Below, one piece after another: positions 32,496 through 41,298 of a stretch of DNA of 64,000 nt. The stretch comes from Ruminococcus sp. (GTDB lineage Bacteria > Bacillota_A > Clostridia > Oscillospirales > Ruminococcaceae). The position numbers were made by a program, and so were the translations under genes. Each line of letters starts with the position of its first letter. Position 1 is the first letter of the stretch. Below the pieces are notes generated by a model. The model was not told the origin of the DNA, searched no databases, and saw only the letters and a list, made by a program, of their open reading frames with translations. The DNA lies in the NCBI GenBank assembly GCA_017480485.1, contig JAFVAN010000041.1, positions 8,919-72,918 of the forward strand, given 5' to 3'.

Positions 32496-34181
32496 TTGCT
32501 TAATCAGAAGATCGGCATTACAGCCAACGAGCTTTTTGCCTGCAATCCTTACCGTGTGCTGGGCGTGCCTGTTGACACCGCCCCCAAGGAGATCGAAAAA
32601 CGCTACAAGGAGTTCCTGGCCGCCGCCGAGGCAGGCACCTCGGCGACCTTAAAGACCGAGTTCGATTTCAACTCCCTGCCCCCCTTCTCGAGGAACGCCT
32701 CCTCGCTGAAGACAGCCTATGCCAAGCTGGCCAGCAACGGCTACAGATGCTTTGCCTACGCCGACAGCGAGTTCACGGTGCCCCTGAACATCGACGACGT
32801 TGCGCTGAACCTGCGGGACATCACCTGCTACGACTGCTTCCTGCGCTGCTATATGTGGCTGGTCATCAACGACAGCGAGATGGAGGAGACCGAGCTGTGG
32901 ATAGCTCTTGCAAAGTACATAGACAAGCTCATCACCACCTCTCCCGATAAGTTCGAGAGGGTCTTCGACCACCGCTTCCCTGCCGAGATGATCGACCCCC
33001 AGAAGAGCGTTTTCAGGCTCTTCTATGTCACCTTCTCGGAGATCATACTGCTGCCACTGAAGGAAATGGTGCGCGGCTCCATGAAGTGCGACACCGCTAT
33101 GGATATCCTACGTCTCAAGGGCATCAACGTTGACGAGAGCTTCCCCTACATCGAGATACCTCAGGCCAACAAGCCCAAGCCCGGCGAGCCTGCTCCCAAG
33201 CTGAAGCTGGCCCTCAAGGACGGCGACGAATACTTCGACATCTCTACAGGAAAGATGATGTCCTTTGAGGCCGAGACCTCCAACGAGGTCGAGAGCAACG
33301 TATTCGAGCAGACCGTCACCGCCATCAGCGCCGACGAGATACTTAGCGAGCCCGACGAGGAGAATGTGATCCCCGACGAGCCCGTTATGATGCCCAGAGA
33401 TGACGATGACGACAGCATCACAGGCCACAAGCCCATGTCCCTCAAGTCTACCTCGGACGACGACTCTGCAAGGCCCGCACCCAAGATGATAAGAAAGCCC
33501 GTGAACAGCGTCCTCTCGAAGGACGACGCGGACAATTCCTTCAAGCCCGTTCCCAAGCCTGCTCCCGCAGCCCCCGCCCCTGCTGCCGCAGATGACGACG
33601 CCGCTGCACCCTCCGGCACAGTTGTTCCTACCCTGAAAAAGAAAAAGGCCAAGACCAGCCTTATCGATGAGACCGAGAAGGACGAGTACGAGTCCACCGA
33701 TATCAACCTCACCGAGACCGCGAACGACGAGGAAGAGGAAGAGAATATGTACACCGCTGCCCTTGTACAGATGCTCCGCGCAAACAAGAGCCGCAACCAG
33801 TTCATGAAGGACGTTGACACCAAGCACGTCTTCAACAACGGCGACACCCTGGCCGCTCCCGCAACTCCCGACCTCAAGATGGACGACATCAACATGAAGA
33901 CCTACGACAGGACCAGGCTTGATTCGCCCTACGAGATAGTTGACCGCGGCGCCGAGATGAGCCGTGAGGAAAAGTACCGCAACATCAAGATCGACGATAT
34001 GCTCAACCCCACCATCGGCGGCAAGTCCCAGCGCACAGGCTACGAGCCCGACGCCATCGAGCAGTTCAAGAAGCACAAGGCCGAGGAAAAGAAGACCATC
34101 GGCAGGCTGCTCAAGTGGACAGTCATCATCCTTGTTGTAGTGGGCAGCCTTGTGGGCCTCAAGCTGGCAGGCATCCTCTGA
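32496..34181 (+). CDS. Tail-anchored membrane protein with J-like N-terminal domain
   Basis: 561 residues from TTG 32496, preceded by AAGGAGGAA; no better start exists. Residues 15-55 (ACNPYRVLGVPVDTAPKEIE, KRYKEFLAAAEAG) resemble helices I-II of a J-domain, but no HPD tripeptide is visible, so Hsp70 stimulation is doubtful. Residues 75-215 form a helical domain. About 220-470 is acidic and disordered. The last 25 residues (LLKWTVIILVVVGSLVGLKL) form a membrane tail, so the bulk faces the cytosol. It is a single gene divergent from a coiled-coil protein gene. Function unknown. Confidence 0.75.
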   Translation: MLNQKIGITANELFACNPYRVLGVPVDTAPKEIEKRYKEFLAAAEAGTSATLKTEFDFNSLPPFSRNASSLKTAYAKLASNGYRCFAYADSEFTVPLNIDDVALNLRDITCYDCFLRCYMWLVINDSEMEETELWIALAKYIDKLITTSPDKFERVFDHRFPAEMIDPQKSVFRLFYVTFSEIILLPLKEMVRGSMKCDTAMDILRLKGINVDESFPYIEIPQANKPKPGEPAPKLKLALKDGDEYFDISTGKMMSFEAETSNEVESNVFEQTVTAISADEILSEPDEENVIPDEPVMMPRDDDDDSITGHKPMSLKSTSDDDSARPAPKMIRKPVNSVLSKDDADNSFKPVPKPAPAAPAPAAADDDAAAPSGTVVPTLKKKKAKTSLIDETEKDEYESTDINLTETANDEEEEENMYTAALVQMLRANKSRNQFMKDVDTKHVFNNGDTLAAPATPDLKMDDINMKTYDRTRLDSPYEIVDRGAEMSREEKYRNIKIDDMLNPTIGGKSQRTGYEPDAIEQFKKHKAEEKKTIGRLLKWTVIILVVVGSLVGLKLAGIL

Positions 34182-34205
34182 TAACCACCTCAAACGACAC
34201 AAATA

Positions 34206-34255
34206 AAGGGATATTCCGCCCCGAACGGGGTGGGATATCCCTTGTTTCTTTTTTA
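34206..34255. terminator. Bidirectional terminator between the J-like and GH25 genes
   Basis: AAGGGATATTCC / GGGATATCCCTT stem followed by GTTTCTTTTTT on the plus strand; same stem family as 21637 and 40032. Confidence 0.8.
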
Positions 34256-35032
34256 CTGCTTTTTCATCGAGGCGATGATGGAGGGGTAATCCTTGTAGGC
34301 CTCGTCAAGGTCCACCCTTCCGCTGATGCCCGAGACGGAGCCCGTGAAGGAATACTGCCGCATCCCGCCCGAGAGCCGCGGCGTGCCTCCAACGTCTGCC
34401 ACCCAAAGGTCGTATTTCTTCCGAACGTCCTCGGTGACGCAGTCCAGCAGGAAGTCCTCGTAGGAGTAGAGGCAGACGTAGCGCCCCGCCCGCTCCAGCC
34501 GCCCGCAGAAGGCCGTGATGATGGCCGAGCACTTGTCGGCACCAAGCTTCACCTGAGCCTCCTCCTCGATGTCCAGCGCCAGAGGATAGGTGAGCTCCTT
34601 GTCCTTCACCAGCGAGAGCAGCAGCTCGGCCTCGGCCTCCGCCTCGGTCTCGTCAAGGGCCATTGAATAGAGATAGGCCCCCACGGCTATGCCCGCGGCA
34701 CGGGCCTCGCGGTAGTTCTCCTCAAAGCGGGTGTCGGCCTCTTTTCCGCAGGCCGCCCGCAGCATGGCAAAGCCGCTGTTCTTGCTGTTCTTCACCCTGT
34801 TCCAGGAGATGACCCCCTGCCACGCCGAGGCGTCGATGCCGAAAACTGGCAGCGCCTGCACCCTGCTGCGGCGCTTTTCCAGCTCCGTCCTGCGGCTGCA
34901 TATATCGCAGGCGTGCTCCTCCGCAATGAGTGCTATCTCCTCGCTTGTCACGCCCTCCGAGGCCTCGATGTTGGCGGGAGAGGTGCCGTGGGCCAGAGCG
35001 TTGATGATGTCCTTTCGCTTGGTGTCTGTCAT
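34253..35032 (-). CDS. GH25 muramidase-like protein without signal peptide
   Basis: 259 residues. Residues 62-259 match the GH25 lysozyme barrel: FGIDASAWQGVISW with the first Asp67, GFAMLRAACGKEADTRFEEN, AGIAVGAYLYS and the catalytic LALDIEE with Asp154 and Glu156. GH25 cuts the N-acetylmuramoyl bond of peptidoglycan. The first 60 residues are not a signal peptide but a charged helical region (EEIALIAEEHACDICSRRTE) that may bind a partner or pair cysteines. Export would need a non-classical route or the protein stays cytosolic. Confidence 0.88.
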   Translation of the reverse strand: MTDTKRKDIINALAHGTSPANIEASEGVTSEEIALIAEEHACDICSRRTELEKRRSRVQALPVFGIDASAWQGVISWNRVKNSKNSGFAMLRAACGKEADTRFEENYREARAAGIAVGAYLYSMALDETEAEAEAELLLSLVKDKELTYPLALDIEEEAQVKLGADKCSAIITAFCGRLERAGRYVCLYSYEDFLLDCVTEDVRKKYDLWVADVGGTPRLSGGMRQYSFTGSVSGISGRVDLDEAYKDYPSIIASMKKQ

Positions 35033-35141
35033 GTACAGTCCCTCCTAATATGTTTTGTTTTATATTCTATGCGCGGCGGGGGCAATATATGACAGCCGAA
35101 GAATAATTCCCCCAAGAACGCAGAAAATAGAGGTGTACAAG

Positions 35142-35180
35142 CTTTTTCCGCATTTTCCCGAGCCGCCGCAGGCGGCGAGG
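35142..35180 (+). repeat. Dispersed GCCGCC/GGCGGC hairpin element, copy 2
   Basis: CTTTTTCCGCATTTTCCCGA followed by GCCGCCGCAGGCGGCGAGG; close to 9219-9257, both ahead of a gene start. Confidence 0.5.
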
Positions 35181-35221
35181 GCTCAGCAAAAACAAAGAAG
35201 GCTTTACCGAAAGGAGAAACC

Positions 35222-35863
35222 ATGCTGACTGTGATGCTCAGAGCGGCTATGCTCTATTTTCTCATAATCGCGGCTGTGCGGCTCATGGGCAAGCGGCAGA
35301 TAGGCGAGCTGCAGCCCTCGGAGCTGGTGATAACCATACTGCTCTCAAATATCGCCACCCTGCCCATCGAGGACCGCTCCCTGCCTATGCTCACGGGAGT
35401 CATACCCATCGTGACCCTTGTATGTCTGGATGTGTTCGTGTCCCAGCTGACCCTCAGGTCCCGACGGCTGCGCAAGCTTGTGTCGGGGGAGCCTAAAATG
35501 GTGATATCTCAGGGCAAGGTCAACGCCGCACTTTTAAAGGAGCTGCGCTTTTCCGTGGACGACCTGATGGAGGCCCTGCGGCAGATGGACGTTTTCGATA
35601 TCTCCGAGGTGCAGCTGGCGGTGGTGGAAACTACGGGGCAGGTGTCGGTATGCACCAAGCAGGCCGCAAAGGGCAAGGACCCGCCGATGCTTGTGGCCGC
35701 CGACGGCGAGCTTATGCCCGACGCCCTCAGGGCCATCGGTCGGGACGTCAAGTGGGCAAGGAAGATGCTCCACGCCGAGAACTGCCGCGAGGAGGACGTG
35801 TTCATCATGACCGCAGAGCGCAGCGGCAGCTACACTGTGATAAAAAGGGAGGACTGCAAGTGA
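35222..35863 (+). CDS. YetF/DUF421 family membrane protein
   Basis: 213 residues. Three N-terminal membrane segments within residues 1-75 carry the family signature (AVRLMGKRQIGELQPSELVI, TILLSNIATLPIEDRSLPML). The cytosolic alpha/beta domain follows (KMVISQGKVNAALLKELRFS, VDDLMEALRQMDVFDISEVQ). Proteins of this family occur in spore-formers, often beside a DUF4363 gene, as here. The molecular role is unknown. ATG 35222 follows AAAGGAG. It overlaps the next gene by four bases. Confidence 0.92.
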   Translation: MLTVMLRAAMLYFLIIAAVRLMGKRQIGELQPSELVITILLSNIATLPIEDRSLPMLTGVIPIVTLVCLDVFVSQLTLRSRRLRKLVSGEPKMVISQGKVNAALLKELRFSVDDLMEALRQMDVFDISEVQLAVVETTGQVSVCTKQAAKGKDPPMLVAADGELMPDALRAIGRDVKWARKMLHAENCREEDVFIMTAERSGSYTVIKREDCK

Positions 35864-36201
35864 AGCGCCTTATCATCTGCGGGGTCGCCATGGCGGTGGT
35901 GGTCCTCGTGTCCTTTTATGCAAGGCATCTGGTCAGGGACCGCAGCGAAATGATCTGCAATATGACGGACTCCGTTCTTGCCGCCGCCGACAGGCCCGAG
36001 GCTGCCATCGCCCGCCTCGAAGACCTTGAAGAGCGCTGGCGCAGCATAAGGCGGGCTCTTGGCTTCTTCGTCCGCGCCGACAAGCTGGAGGAGATATCCT
36101 GTCGGGTGGTCAGGCTGAGGGCCATGTACACCGAGGGCTCCGACGACTTCCCCGCCGAGTGCCTTGAGCTGGAGGAGCGCCTGCGGCTGCTGATAGTTTA
36201 G
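35860..36201 (+). CDS. DUF4363-family small membrane protein
   Basis: 113 residues from GTG 35860, which overlaps the stop of the YetF-like gene as GTGA and has ribosome site AAGGGAGG. One N-terminal membrane segment (LIICGVAMAVVVLVSFYARH), then an extracytoplasmic helical domain with the DUF4363 pattern (DRPEAAIARLEDLEERWRSI; CRVVRLRAMYTEGS). The pairing with YetF is common in Firmicutes, so the two proteins probably form one membrane unit (inference). Confidence 0.85.
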   Translation: MKRLIICGVAMAVVVLVSFYARHLVRDRSEMICNMTDSVLAAADRPEAAIARLEDLEERWRSIRRALGFFVRADKLEEISCRVVRLRAMYTEGSDDFPAECLELEERLRLLIV

Positions 36202-36219
36202 GTCACAAATAAATAGTCC

Positions 36220-36248
36220 TTTACAATTCTTATTTTCTGTGGTAAAAT
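36220..36248 (+). promoter_or_regulatory. Promoter of pepF
   Basis: TTTACA (36220-36225), 17-bp spacer, TAAAAT (36243-36248) with TGTGG before it. A dispersed repeat lies in the transcribed leader. Confidence 0.7.
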
Positions 36249-36269
36249 ATAATACAGAAGATCGTGCCG

Positions 36270-36402
36270 CCAGAAGCAAGATGACCAGAAGCAAGAAGCA
36301 AGAAAAAACGTCCGCGAAGCGGACAAAATAATAAACCGCGCCGCAGGCGCACCTTGTCTTGCCTCTTGCCTCTGAAAGCGAAGCGTTCTTGCCTCCAGAG
36401 GC
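36270..36402. repeat. GAAGCAAGA dispersed palindromic repeat, copy 4
   Basis: AGAAGCAAGATGACCAGAAG, TCCGCGAAGCGGA hairpin, GCGCCGCAGGCGC hairpin and TCTTGCCTCTTGCCTCT closing arm. Opposite orientation to copies 1, 2 and 6. Confidence 0.8.
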
Positions 36403-36421
36403 TTAGAAAAGGAGTACACTT

Positions 36422-38221
36422 ATGGCAGAAGAAAGAATACCTAAGAGAAGCGAGGTGCCCGTGGAGTTCACATGGGCTTTGGAGGACATCTACCCCACCG
36501 ACGAGGCATGGAGGGCCGACTTTGAAAAAATGCAGGCCATGCCCGAGAGGGTGCGGGCCTATAAGGGCAGTCTCGGTGAGAGCGGCGAGACGCTGCTTGA
36601 ATTTTTGCGCCTTGGAGACGAGATCTCGGTGCTGGCGGACAGCCTCGGGAACTACGCTCAGCGCCGCTCGGACGAGGACACCGCCAATCCCTTCTATCAG
36701 GGGATGATAGGCCAGCTGATGAACGCCTATGTTGAGCTCAACGCCGCAGGCAGCTTCGAGACCCCGGAGATCATCGCCATCGAGGAGGAAAAGCTTGAGG
36801 GCTTCTACAAGGCAGTGCCGGAGCTGGAGCTCTACCGCCGCAACCTCGACCGCGTAAGGCACAAGAAGGAGCACATTCTCTCCGACGCAGAGGAGCGCAT
36901 ACTGGCCATGACAGGCGAGCTGACCTCCTGCCCGGAGAACATCTATTCCATGTTCTCCGACGCCGACCTGCGGTTCCCGGACGCCCTTGACAAGGACGGC
37001 AAGGCCCATCAGGTCACCCACGGCAGCTACATCCCTCTGGTTCAGGACAGCGACAGGGTGCTGAGAAAGTCCGCCTTCGAGTCAATGTACTCCACCTACG
37101 GCAGCTTCCGCAACACCTGCGCCTCTACCCTTGCGGCCCAGATAAAGAGCGTCCAGTTCTACGCCAAGGCAAGGAAATACCCCTCCTCTCTGGCCGCCGC
37201 GCTGGACTCCAACGAGGTGCCTGTGGAGGTCTACACCAACCTCATTGAGGCCGTCCACGAGAATATGCACTATATGTACGACTACGTCAAGCTCCGCAAG
37301 GACCTGATGGGCCTTGACGAGCTGCACTTCTACGACCTCTACACCCCCATCGTCTCGGACTTTGACATGAAGATAAGCTTTGAGGAGGCAAAGGAGACCG
37401 TAATGAAGGCCCTTGCCCCCATGGGCGAGGACTATCTTGCCATCCTTCGGGAGGGCTTTGAGAACCGCTGGATAGACGTCTACGAGAACGAGGGCAAGAC
37501 CAGCGGCGCCTACTCCGCAGGGGCGAGGGTACACCCCTATGTGCTGCTCAACCACAAGGACACCCTCAACTGTATGTTCACCATAGCCCACGAGATGGGC
37601 CACGCCATCCACTCCTACCTCTCAAACAAGAACCAGCCCGTGGCCTATTCGGACTACGTCATCTTTGTGGCCGAGGTGGCCTCTACCTGCAACGAGGCCC
37701 TGCTGATGCAGTACCTGCTGAAAAACACCGACGACAAGAAGGAGAAGGCCTATCTTATCAACTACTTCTTGGAGCAGTTCCGCACCACCCTCTACAGGCA
37801 GACCATGTTCGCGGAGTTCGAACTGAAAATAAACGAGCTCGCCGCCCAAGGCGAGGCCCTGACCGCCGAGGTGATGTGCGATATCTACAGGGAGCTCAAC
37901 CGCCTCTATTTCGGCGAGGGCATCGTCCTTGACGAGGAGATAAGCCTTGAGTGGGCCCGCATCCCCCACTTCTACTATGACTATTATGTTTACCAGTATG
38001 CCACGGGATATTCGGCGGCCATTGCCCTCTCCCAGCGCATCCTGACCGAGGGCGAGAGCGCCGTTAAGGACTACATCCGCTTTCTTTCCGGCGGCAACTC
38101 CACCGACCCCATCTCCCTGCTAAAGATCGCGGGCGTGGATATGTCCACCACCAAGCCCGTCACCGACGCCCTGAAGCTCTTCGGCGACCTCATCGGACAG
38201 ATGAGAGAGCTGTTTGAGTAA
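36422..38221 (+). CDS. pepF: Oligoendopeptidase F
   Basis: 599 residues, normal length of M3B peptidases. It degrades short peptides (about 7-17 residues) in the cytosol. The zinc motif is TIAHEMGHAIHSYLS with HExxH near residue 386; the third ligand is the Glu in VAEVASTCNEALL. Other family stretches: RSEVPVEFTWALEDIYPTDE, YCRNL-like YRRNLDRVRHKKEH, YQYATGYSAAIALSQRILTE. ATG 36422 follows AAAGGAG. Monocistronic, with terminator at 38237. Confidence 0.96.
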   Translation: MAEERIPKRSEVPVEFTWALEDIYPTDEAWRADFEKMQAMPERVRAYKGSLGESGETLLEFLRLGDEISVLADSLGNYAQRRSDEDTANPFYQGMIGQLMNAYVELNAAGSFETPEIIAIEEEKLEGFYKAVPELELYRRNLDRVRHKKEHILSDAEERILAMTGELTSCPENIYSMFSDADLRFPDALDKDGKAHQVTHGSYIPLVQDSDRVLRKSAFESMYSTYGSFRNTCASTLAAQIKSVQFYAKARKYPSSLAAALDSNEVPVEVYTNLIEAVHENMHYMYDYVKLRKDLMGLDELHFYDLYTPIVSDFDMKISFEEAKETVMKALAPMGEDYLAILREGFENRWIDVYENEGKTSGAYSAGARVHPYVLLNHKDTLNCMFTIAHEMGHAIHSYLSNKNQPVAYSDYVIFVAEVASTCNEALLMQYLLKNTDDKKEKAYLINYFLEQFRTTLYRQTMFAEFELKINELAAQGEALTAEVMCDIYRELNRLYFGEGIVLDEEISLEWARIPHFYYDYYVYQYATGYSAAIALSQRILTEGESAVKDYIRFLSGGNSTDPISLLKIAGVDMSTTKPVTDALKLFGDLIGQMRELFE

Positions 38222-38236
38222 GGACCTGACGATACT

Positions 38237-38297
38237 AAAGCCGCTCGGCTGCCGCAGACAGAGAAAAGCTGTCTGACGGGTCGGGCGGCTTTTTTTA
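38237..38297 (+). terminator. pepF terminator
   Basis: AAAGCCGC ... GCGGCTTTTTTT with an inner CAGACAG/CTGTCTG stem. Confidence 0.8.
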
Positions 38298-38314
38298 GAG
38301 AGCCTGTCACATTT

Positions 38315-38437
38315 TCAGAAGCAAGAGCTTTAGAGGCAAGAAGCAAGAGAAGGCATCCGCGAAGCGGTCAAAAAAACCGCGCCGCAGGCGCACCTTGTCT
38401 TGCCTCTTGCTTCTGAAAGCGCAGCGTTCTTGCCTCT
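38315..38437. repeat. GAAGCAAGA dispersed palindromic repeat, copy 5
   Basis: AGAAGCAAGAGCTTTAGAGG, CCGCGAAGCGG, GCGCCGCAGGCGC and TCTTGCCTCTTGCTTCT; near-identical inner part to copy 4. Confidence 0.85.
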
Positions 38438-38481
38438 GCGGAAATCAAAAATTGATCTCCGCATGGTCACATTTTCTCCTC

Positions 38482-38510
38482 TCCCCTTGTATATATAGAT
38501 GAAACGTTTC
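38482..38510 (+). promoter_or_regulatory. Conserved leader block ahead of ECF sigma gene
   Basis: TCCCCT, then TATATATA, then GAAACGTTTC, in that order. The same order and spacing precedes the other sigma gene (51147-51175, minus strand). This may be the promoter recognised by such sigma factors. Confidence 0.5.
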
Positions 38511-38525
38511 AAAGGAAGTGCGCTT

Positions 38526-39041
38526 ATGACAGACAGCGAGCTGCTTGGGCTCTACAAGACCGACGTGAGCCGCGCCGTCAGGCTGACCGCCGAGATATAT
38601 CACAGCTATGTGCAGAAGATAGTCTCGGGGCGGCTGGCGGGGGCCCCGCGGGAGGATATCGAGGAGGCGGTGAACGACGTGTTCATTCGCTTCTGGCAGG
38701 ATGTCGATCGCGTTGACCTGGCCCGCGGGAGCATCAAGGCGTATATCAGCGTTCTGGCCCAGAGCATAGCCGTCAACAGGTATCGCCAGCTTGCAAGGCA
38801 CGAGGCCCTGCCCTTAGACGAGGCAGCCGCCGAGGCACCGCAGGAGCAGCTGATAGAGCGGGAGGCCCTTATCGCGGCCCTGAAGGCTCTGGACCTCATC
38901 GACAGGCGTATCGTCCTGATGCGCCACTACTACCTGATGCCCCACGCCGACATCGCTAAGGCCCTTGGAATGAAGGAGCCCGCCGTGCGAAAGCGGCTGG
39001 AGCGCGCACTGAAAAAACTAAGAACGGAGGGACTGCTATGA
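38526..39041 (+). CDS. ECF-type RNA polymerase sigma factor
   Basis: 171 residues from ATG 38526, seven bases after AAAGGAAG; an in-frame ATG at 38499 lies inside the conserved leader block and lacks a ribosome site. Region 2 is at residues about 25-90 (DIEEAVNDVFIRFWQDVDRV, GSIKAYISVLAQSIAVNRYR) and region 4 at 110-168 (LDLIDRRIVLMRHYYLMPHA, DIAKALGMKEPAVRKRLERA). It should direct RNA polymerase to a stress- or envelope-type regulon. The anti-sigma-like gene overlaps its stop by four bases (ATGA), which implies translational coupling. Confidence 0.93.
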   Translation: MTDSELLGLYKTDVSRAVRLTAEIYHSYVQKIVSGRLAGAPREDIEEAVNDVFIRFWQDVDRVDLARGSIKAYISVLAQSIAVNRYRQLARHEALPLDEAAAEAPQEQLIEREALIAALKALDLIDRRIVLMRHYYLMPHADIAKALGMKEPAVRKRLERALKKLRTEGLL

Positions 39042-40018
39042 AGGATATCCAAAGGCTCGAGGCCGCACTTTCACAGCTGGACGTAAACGAGCTCGAGGGC
39101 CTCATCAGCGATATAGAGCTGCCGCGGGACAAGGGCGCAGGCAGGCGCATAGCAGAGAGGCTTATGCGAAAGGAGAAGATAACTATGAGCAGAAGCATAA
39201 GAAAGAAGACAGCCGCCATCATAGTGGCGCTGGCTGCGGCCATGGGCTGCACAGCGGCGGCAGGGGCGTACCTTTACAACAGCTACGCCCACCAGAAGGA
39301 GAACGTCTCCGCCCTCTACGGCGACAGCGCCGCAGCGGAGGAGCTTGGATCAAGAGGCCTGCTGGACGGCGAGCAGCAGCAGTTCGACCATCTCGTTATC
39401 TCGAAGGACACAAAGGTGATCTTCGACGGGTATTTTGCAAGGTTCAGCATATCGGTGATGCCCGTTGACGCCCAAGGCCACGAGATGACCGACGACACCG
39501 AAAGCAACCTGCTCATTGATGTGGAGGCCTTTGACGAGGACGGAAACAATATGCTGGCGGGCGGCGGTCAGGACTACAATTACGGCGACGGCTACCTTGG
39601 ACTTTCAAGGGAATGCTTACTCAGCGAATACTGCGAGAGCCTGCCCGTAAAGGTCAAGATCATCGACCAGAAGAGCAACAACGCTGTTGCGGAGCTTGAC
39701 TACACCTTTGAAAAGAACGTTGACAGCGTGACCTTCACTGACGAAAGGGGCAGAAGGATATACCTGAGCGAGATATCCATGATGTGCTTTGACGGCGTGG
39801 ACATATATGAAGGCTTTGACCGCTATGCCGAGGCCCCGGGCAGCTCCACCGCCTTCACGATGATAAAGAACGATGGCAGCGAGGACGTGTTCAACTACTC
39901 TCGCCTCGGCCTCGCAGGCTATGACGGAGAGACCAGCAGCTGCGAATTCGTAGAATTCATCGACCCCAACAGCGTCTCCGCGATACTGTTAGACGGCGGC
40001 CGCTTCACGGCGGAATAA
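39038..40018 (+). CDS. Membrane protein, putative anti-sigma factor (DUF4179-like)
   Basis: 326 residues. Residues 1-52 are a cytosolic helical segment (LSQLDVNELEGLISDIELPR), followed by a membrane segment (TAAIIVALAAAMGCTAAAGAYL, about 58-80 of the protein) and a 245-residue extracytoplasmic beta-rich domain. This is the layout of anti-sigma factors encoded with ECF sigma genes in Firmicutes. No zinc-binding H..C..C motif is visible, so it is not a ZAS-type anti-sigma. It most likely binds the sigma factor encoded just upstream. Confidence 0.8.
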   Translation: MKDIQRLEAALSQLDVNELEGLISDIELPRDKGAGRRIAERLMRKEKITMSRSIRKKTAAIIVALAAAMGCTAAAGAYLYNSYAHQKENVSALYGDSAAAEELGSRGLLDGEQQQFDHLVISKDTKVIFDGYFARFSISVMPVDAQGHEMTDDTESNLLIDVEAFDEDGNNMLAGGGQDYNYGDGYLGLSRECLLSEYCESLPVKVKIIDQKSNNAVAELDYTFEKNVDSVTFTDERGRRIYLSEISMMCFDGVDIYEGFDRYAEAPGSSTAFTMIKNDGSEDVFNYSRLGLAGYDGETSSCEFVEFIDPNSVSAILLDGGRFTAE

Positions 40019-40031
40019 ATACACCCAAACA

Positions 40032-40078
40032 AAAAAGGATACTCTTCCCCGAAGGGGGAAGGGTATCCTTTGCTTTTT
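40032..40078. terminator. Bidirectional terminator between anti-sigma and ilvE genes
   Basis: AAAGGATACTCTTCCCC / GGGGGAAGGGTATCCTTT stem with T-run on both sides. Confidence 0.8.
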
Positions 40079-40094
40079 GCTGCTTTATGAGGGC

Positions 40095-41162
40095 TTACTC
40101 TATCGGGGTGGTCCAGCCGAAGGTGTCCTCGATCTTGCCCCACTGGATGCCTGTCATGGTGTCGTAGAGCATCTGGGAGATGGGCCCGATCTCGTTGTTG
40201 TTGATGGTCATTATCTTGTCGCCCCACTTGAGGTGTCCAACAGGAGAGATAACGGCGGCTGTGCCTGTGCCGAAAACCTCATCCAGCTTGCCTGCGTCGT
40301 AGGCGTCGGCGACCTCCTGGATGGTGATGCGCCTCTCGGTGGCCTTGATGCCCTTGGCCTTGCATACCTCAAGGGCGGACTTTCTGGTGATGCCGGGGAG
40401 TACAGAGCCCTGGAGCTCGGGAGTGATGACCTCGCCGTCGATAACGAAGAAGATGTTCATGGAGCCGACCTCTTCGATGTACTTTCTCTCAACGCCGTCC
40501 AGCCAGAGCACCTGCTCGTAGTCCTGCTCGTGAGCCTCCTCCTGGCCCTTGAGGGAGATAGCGTAGTTAGCGGCGGTCTTTGCAAAGCCTGTGCCTCCGC
40601 GTACTGCTCTTACATAGTTGTTCTCTACATAGATCTTAACGGGGTTAAGGCCTGTGGAGTAGTAAGCGCCGGAGGGAGACAGGATGATGAGGAACAGATA
40701 GTGGTCTGCGGGCCTTACGCCAACGTAGGGGTCGGTGGCGAAGATGAAGGGCCTGATGTAGAGGGCGGCGCCGTCGGTATGGGGCACCCAGTCCTTCTCG
40801 ATCTGTACCAGCTTCTTGGTGGCCTCGATCATGAACTCCTCGTCGATCTCGGGGATCACCATTCTTCTGGCGGAGTTGTTAAGTCTCTTGTAGTTCTCGT
40901 CGGGTCTGAACAGCTGGATCTCACCGTCGGCGCGGCGGTAAGCCTTAAGGCCCTCGAAGATCTCCTGACCGTAGTGCAGGCACATAGCGGCAGGCGACAG
41001 GGTGATGTCACCGTAGGGCACGATGCGTGCGTCATGCCAGCCCTCGCCTGTGTCATAGTTCATTACGAACATATGGTCTGTGAAAATGTGGCCGAAGCCG
41101 AGCTTGGTCTCGTCCTGAGGCTTGGCCTTGGGCGTTTTGGTAAGCTCTACTCTGATGTCCAT
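40095..41162 (-). CDS. ilvE: Branched-chain amino-acid aminotransferase
   Basis: 355 residues, fold-type IV. It transfers the amino group between glutamate and the keto acids of Leu, Ile and Val. The N-terminal motif [54 protein letters not shown] and the PLP-lysine stretch [16 protein letters not shown] are typical of the 350-residue class. Also present is the substrate loop [15 protein letters not shown] 41162 follows GAAAGAAGG. It precedes the leu operon on the same strand but has its own promoter, so both serve branched-chain amino-acid synthesis. Confidence 0.97.
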   Translation of the reverse strand: MDIRVELTKTPKAKPQDETKLGFGHIFTDHMFVMNYDTGEGWHDARIVPYGDITLSPAAMCLHYGQEIFEGLKAYRRADGEIQLFRPDENYKRLNNSARRMVIPEIDEEFMIEATKKLVQIEKDWVPHTDGAALYIRPFIFATDPYVGVRPADHYLFLIILSPSGAYYSTGLNPVKIYVENNYVRAVRGGTGFAKTAANYAISLKGQEEAHEQDYEQVLWLDGVERKYIEEVGSMNIFFVIDGEVITPELQGSVLPGITRKSALEVCKAKGIKATERRITIQEVADAYDAGKLDEVFGTGTAAVISPVGHLKWGDKIMTINNNEIGPISQMLYDTMTGIQWGKIEDTFGWTTPIE

Positions 41163-41201
41163 AGTTGAAATCCTTCTTTCATAAAAATATTTCTGTATAC
41201 T

Positions 41202-41230
41202 ATTGTAGCACTATTTCCTGCATTTTTCAA
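41202..41230 (-). promoter_or_regulatory. ilvE promoter
   Basis: Minus strand TTGAAA (41225-41230), 17-bp spacer, TACAAT (41202-41207) preceded by TGC. Confidence 0.7.
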
Positions 41231-41298
41231 GGGGTAAGGCGGGATTTTTTTGCCATAAATGAAATTTTTCGGCTCCGGGCCTTCATTTTTGGGCGCTG

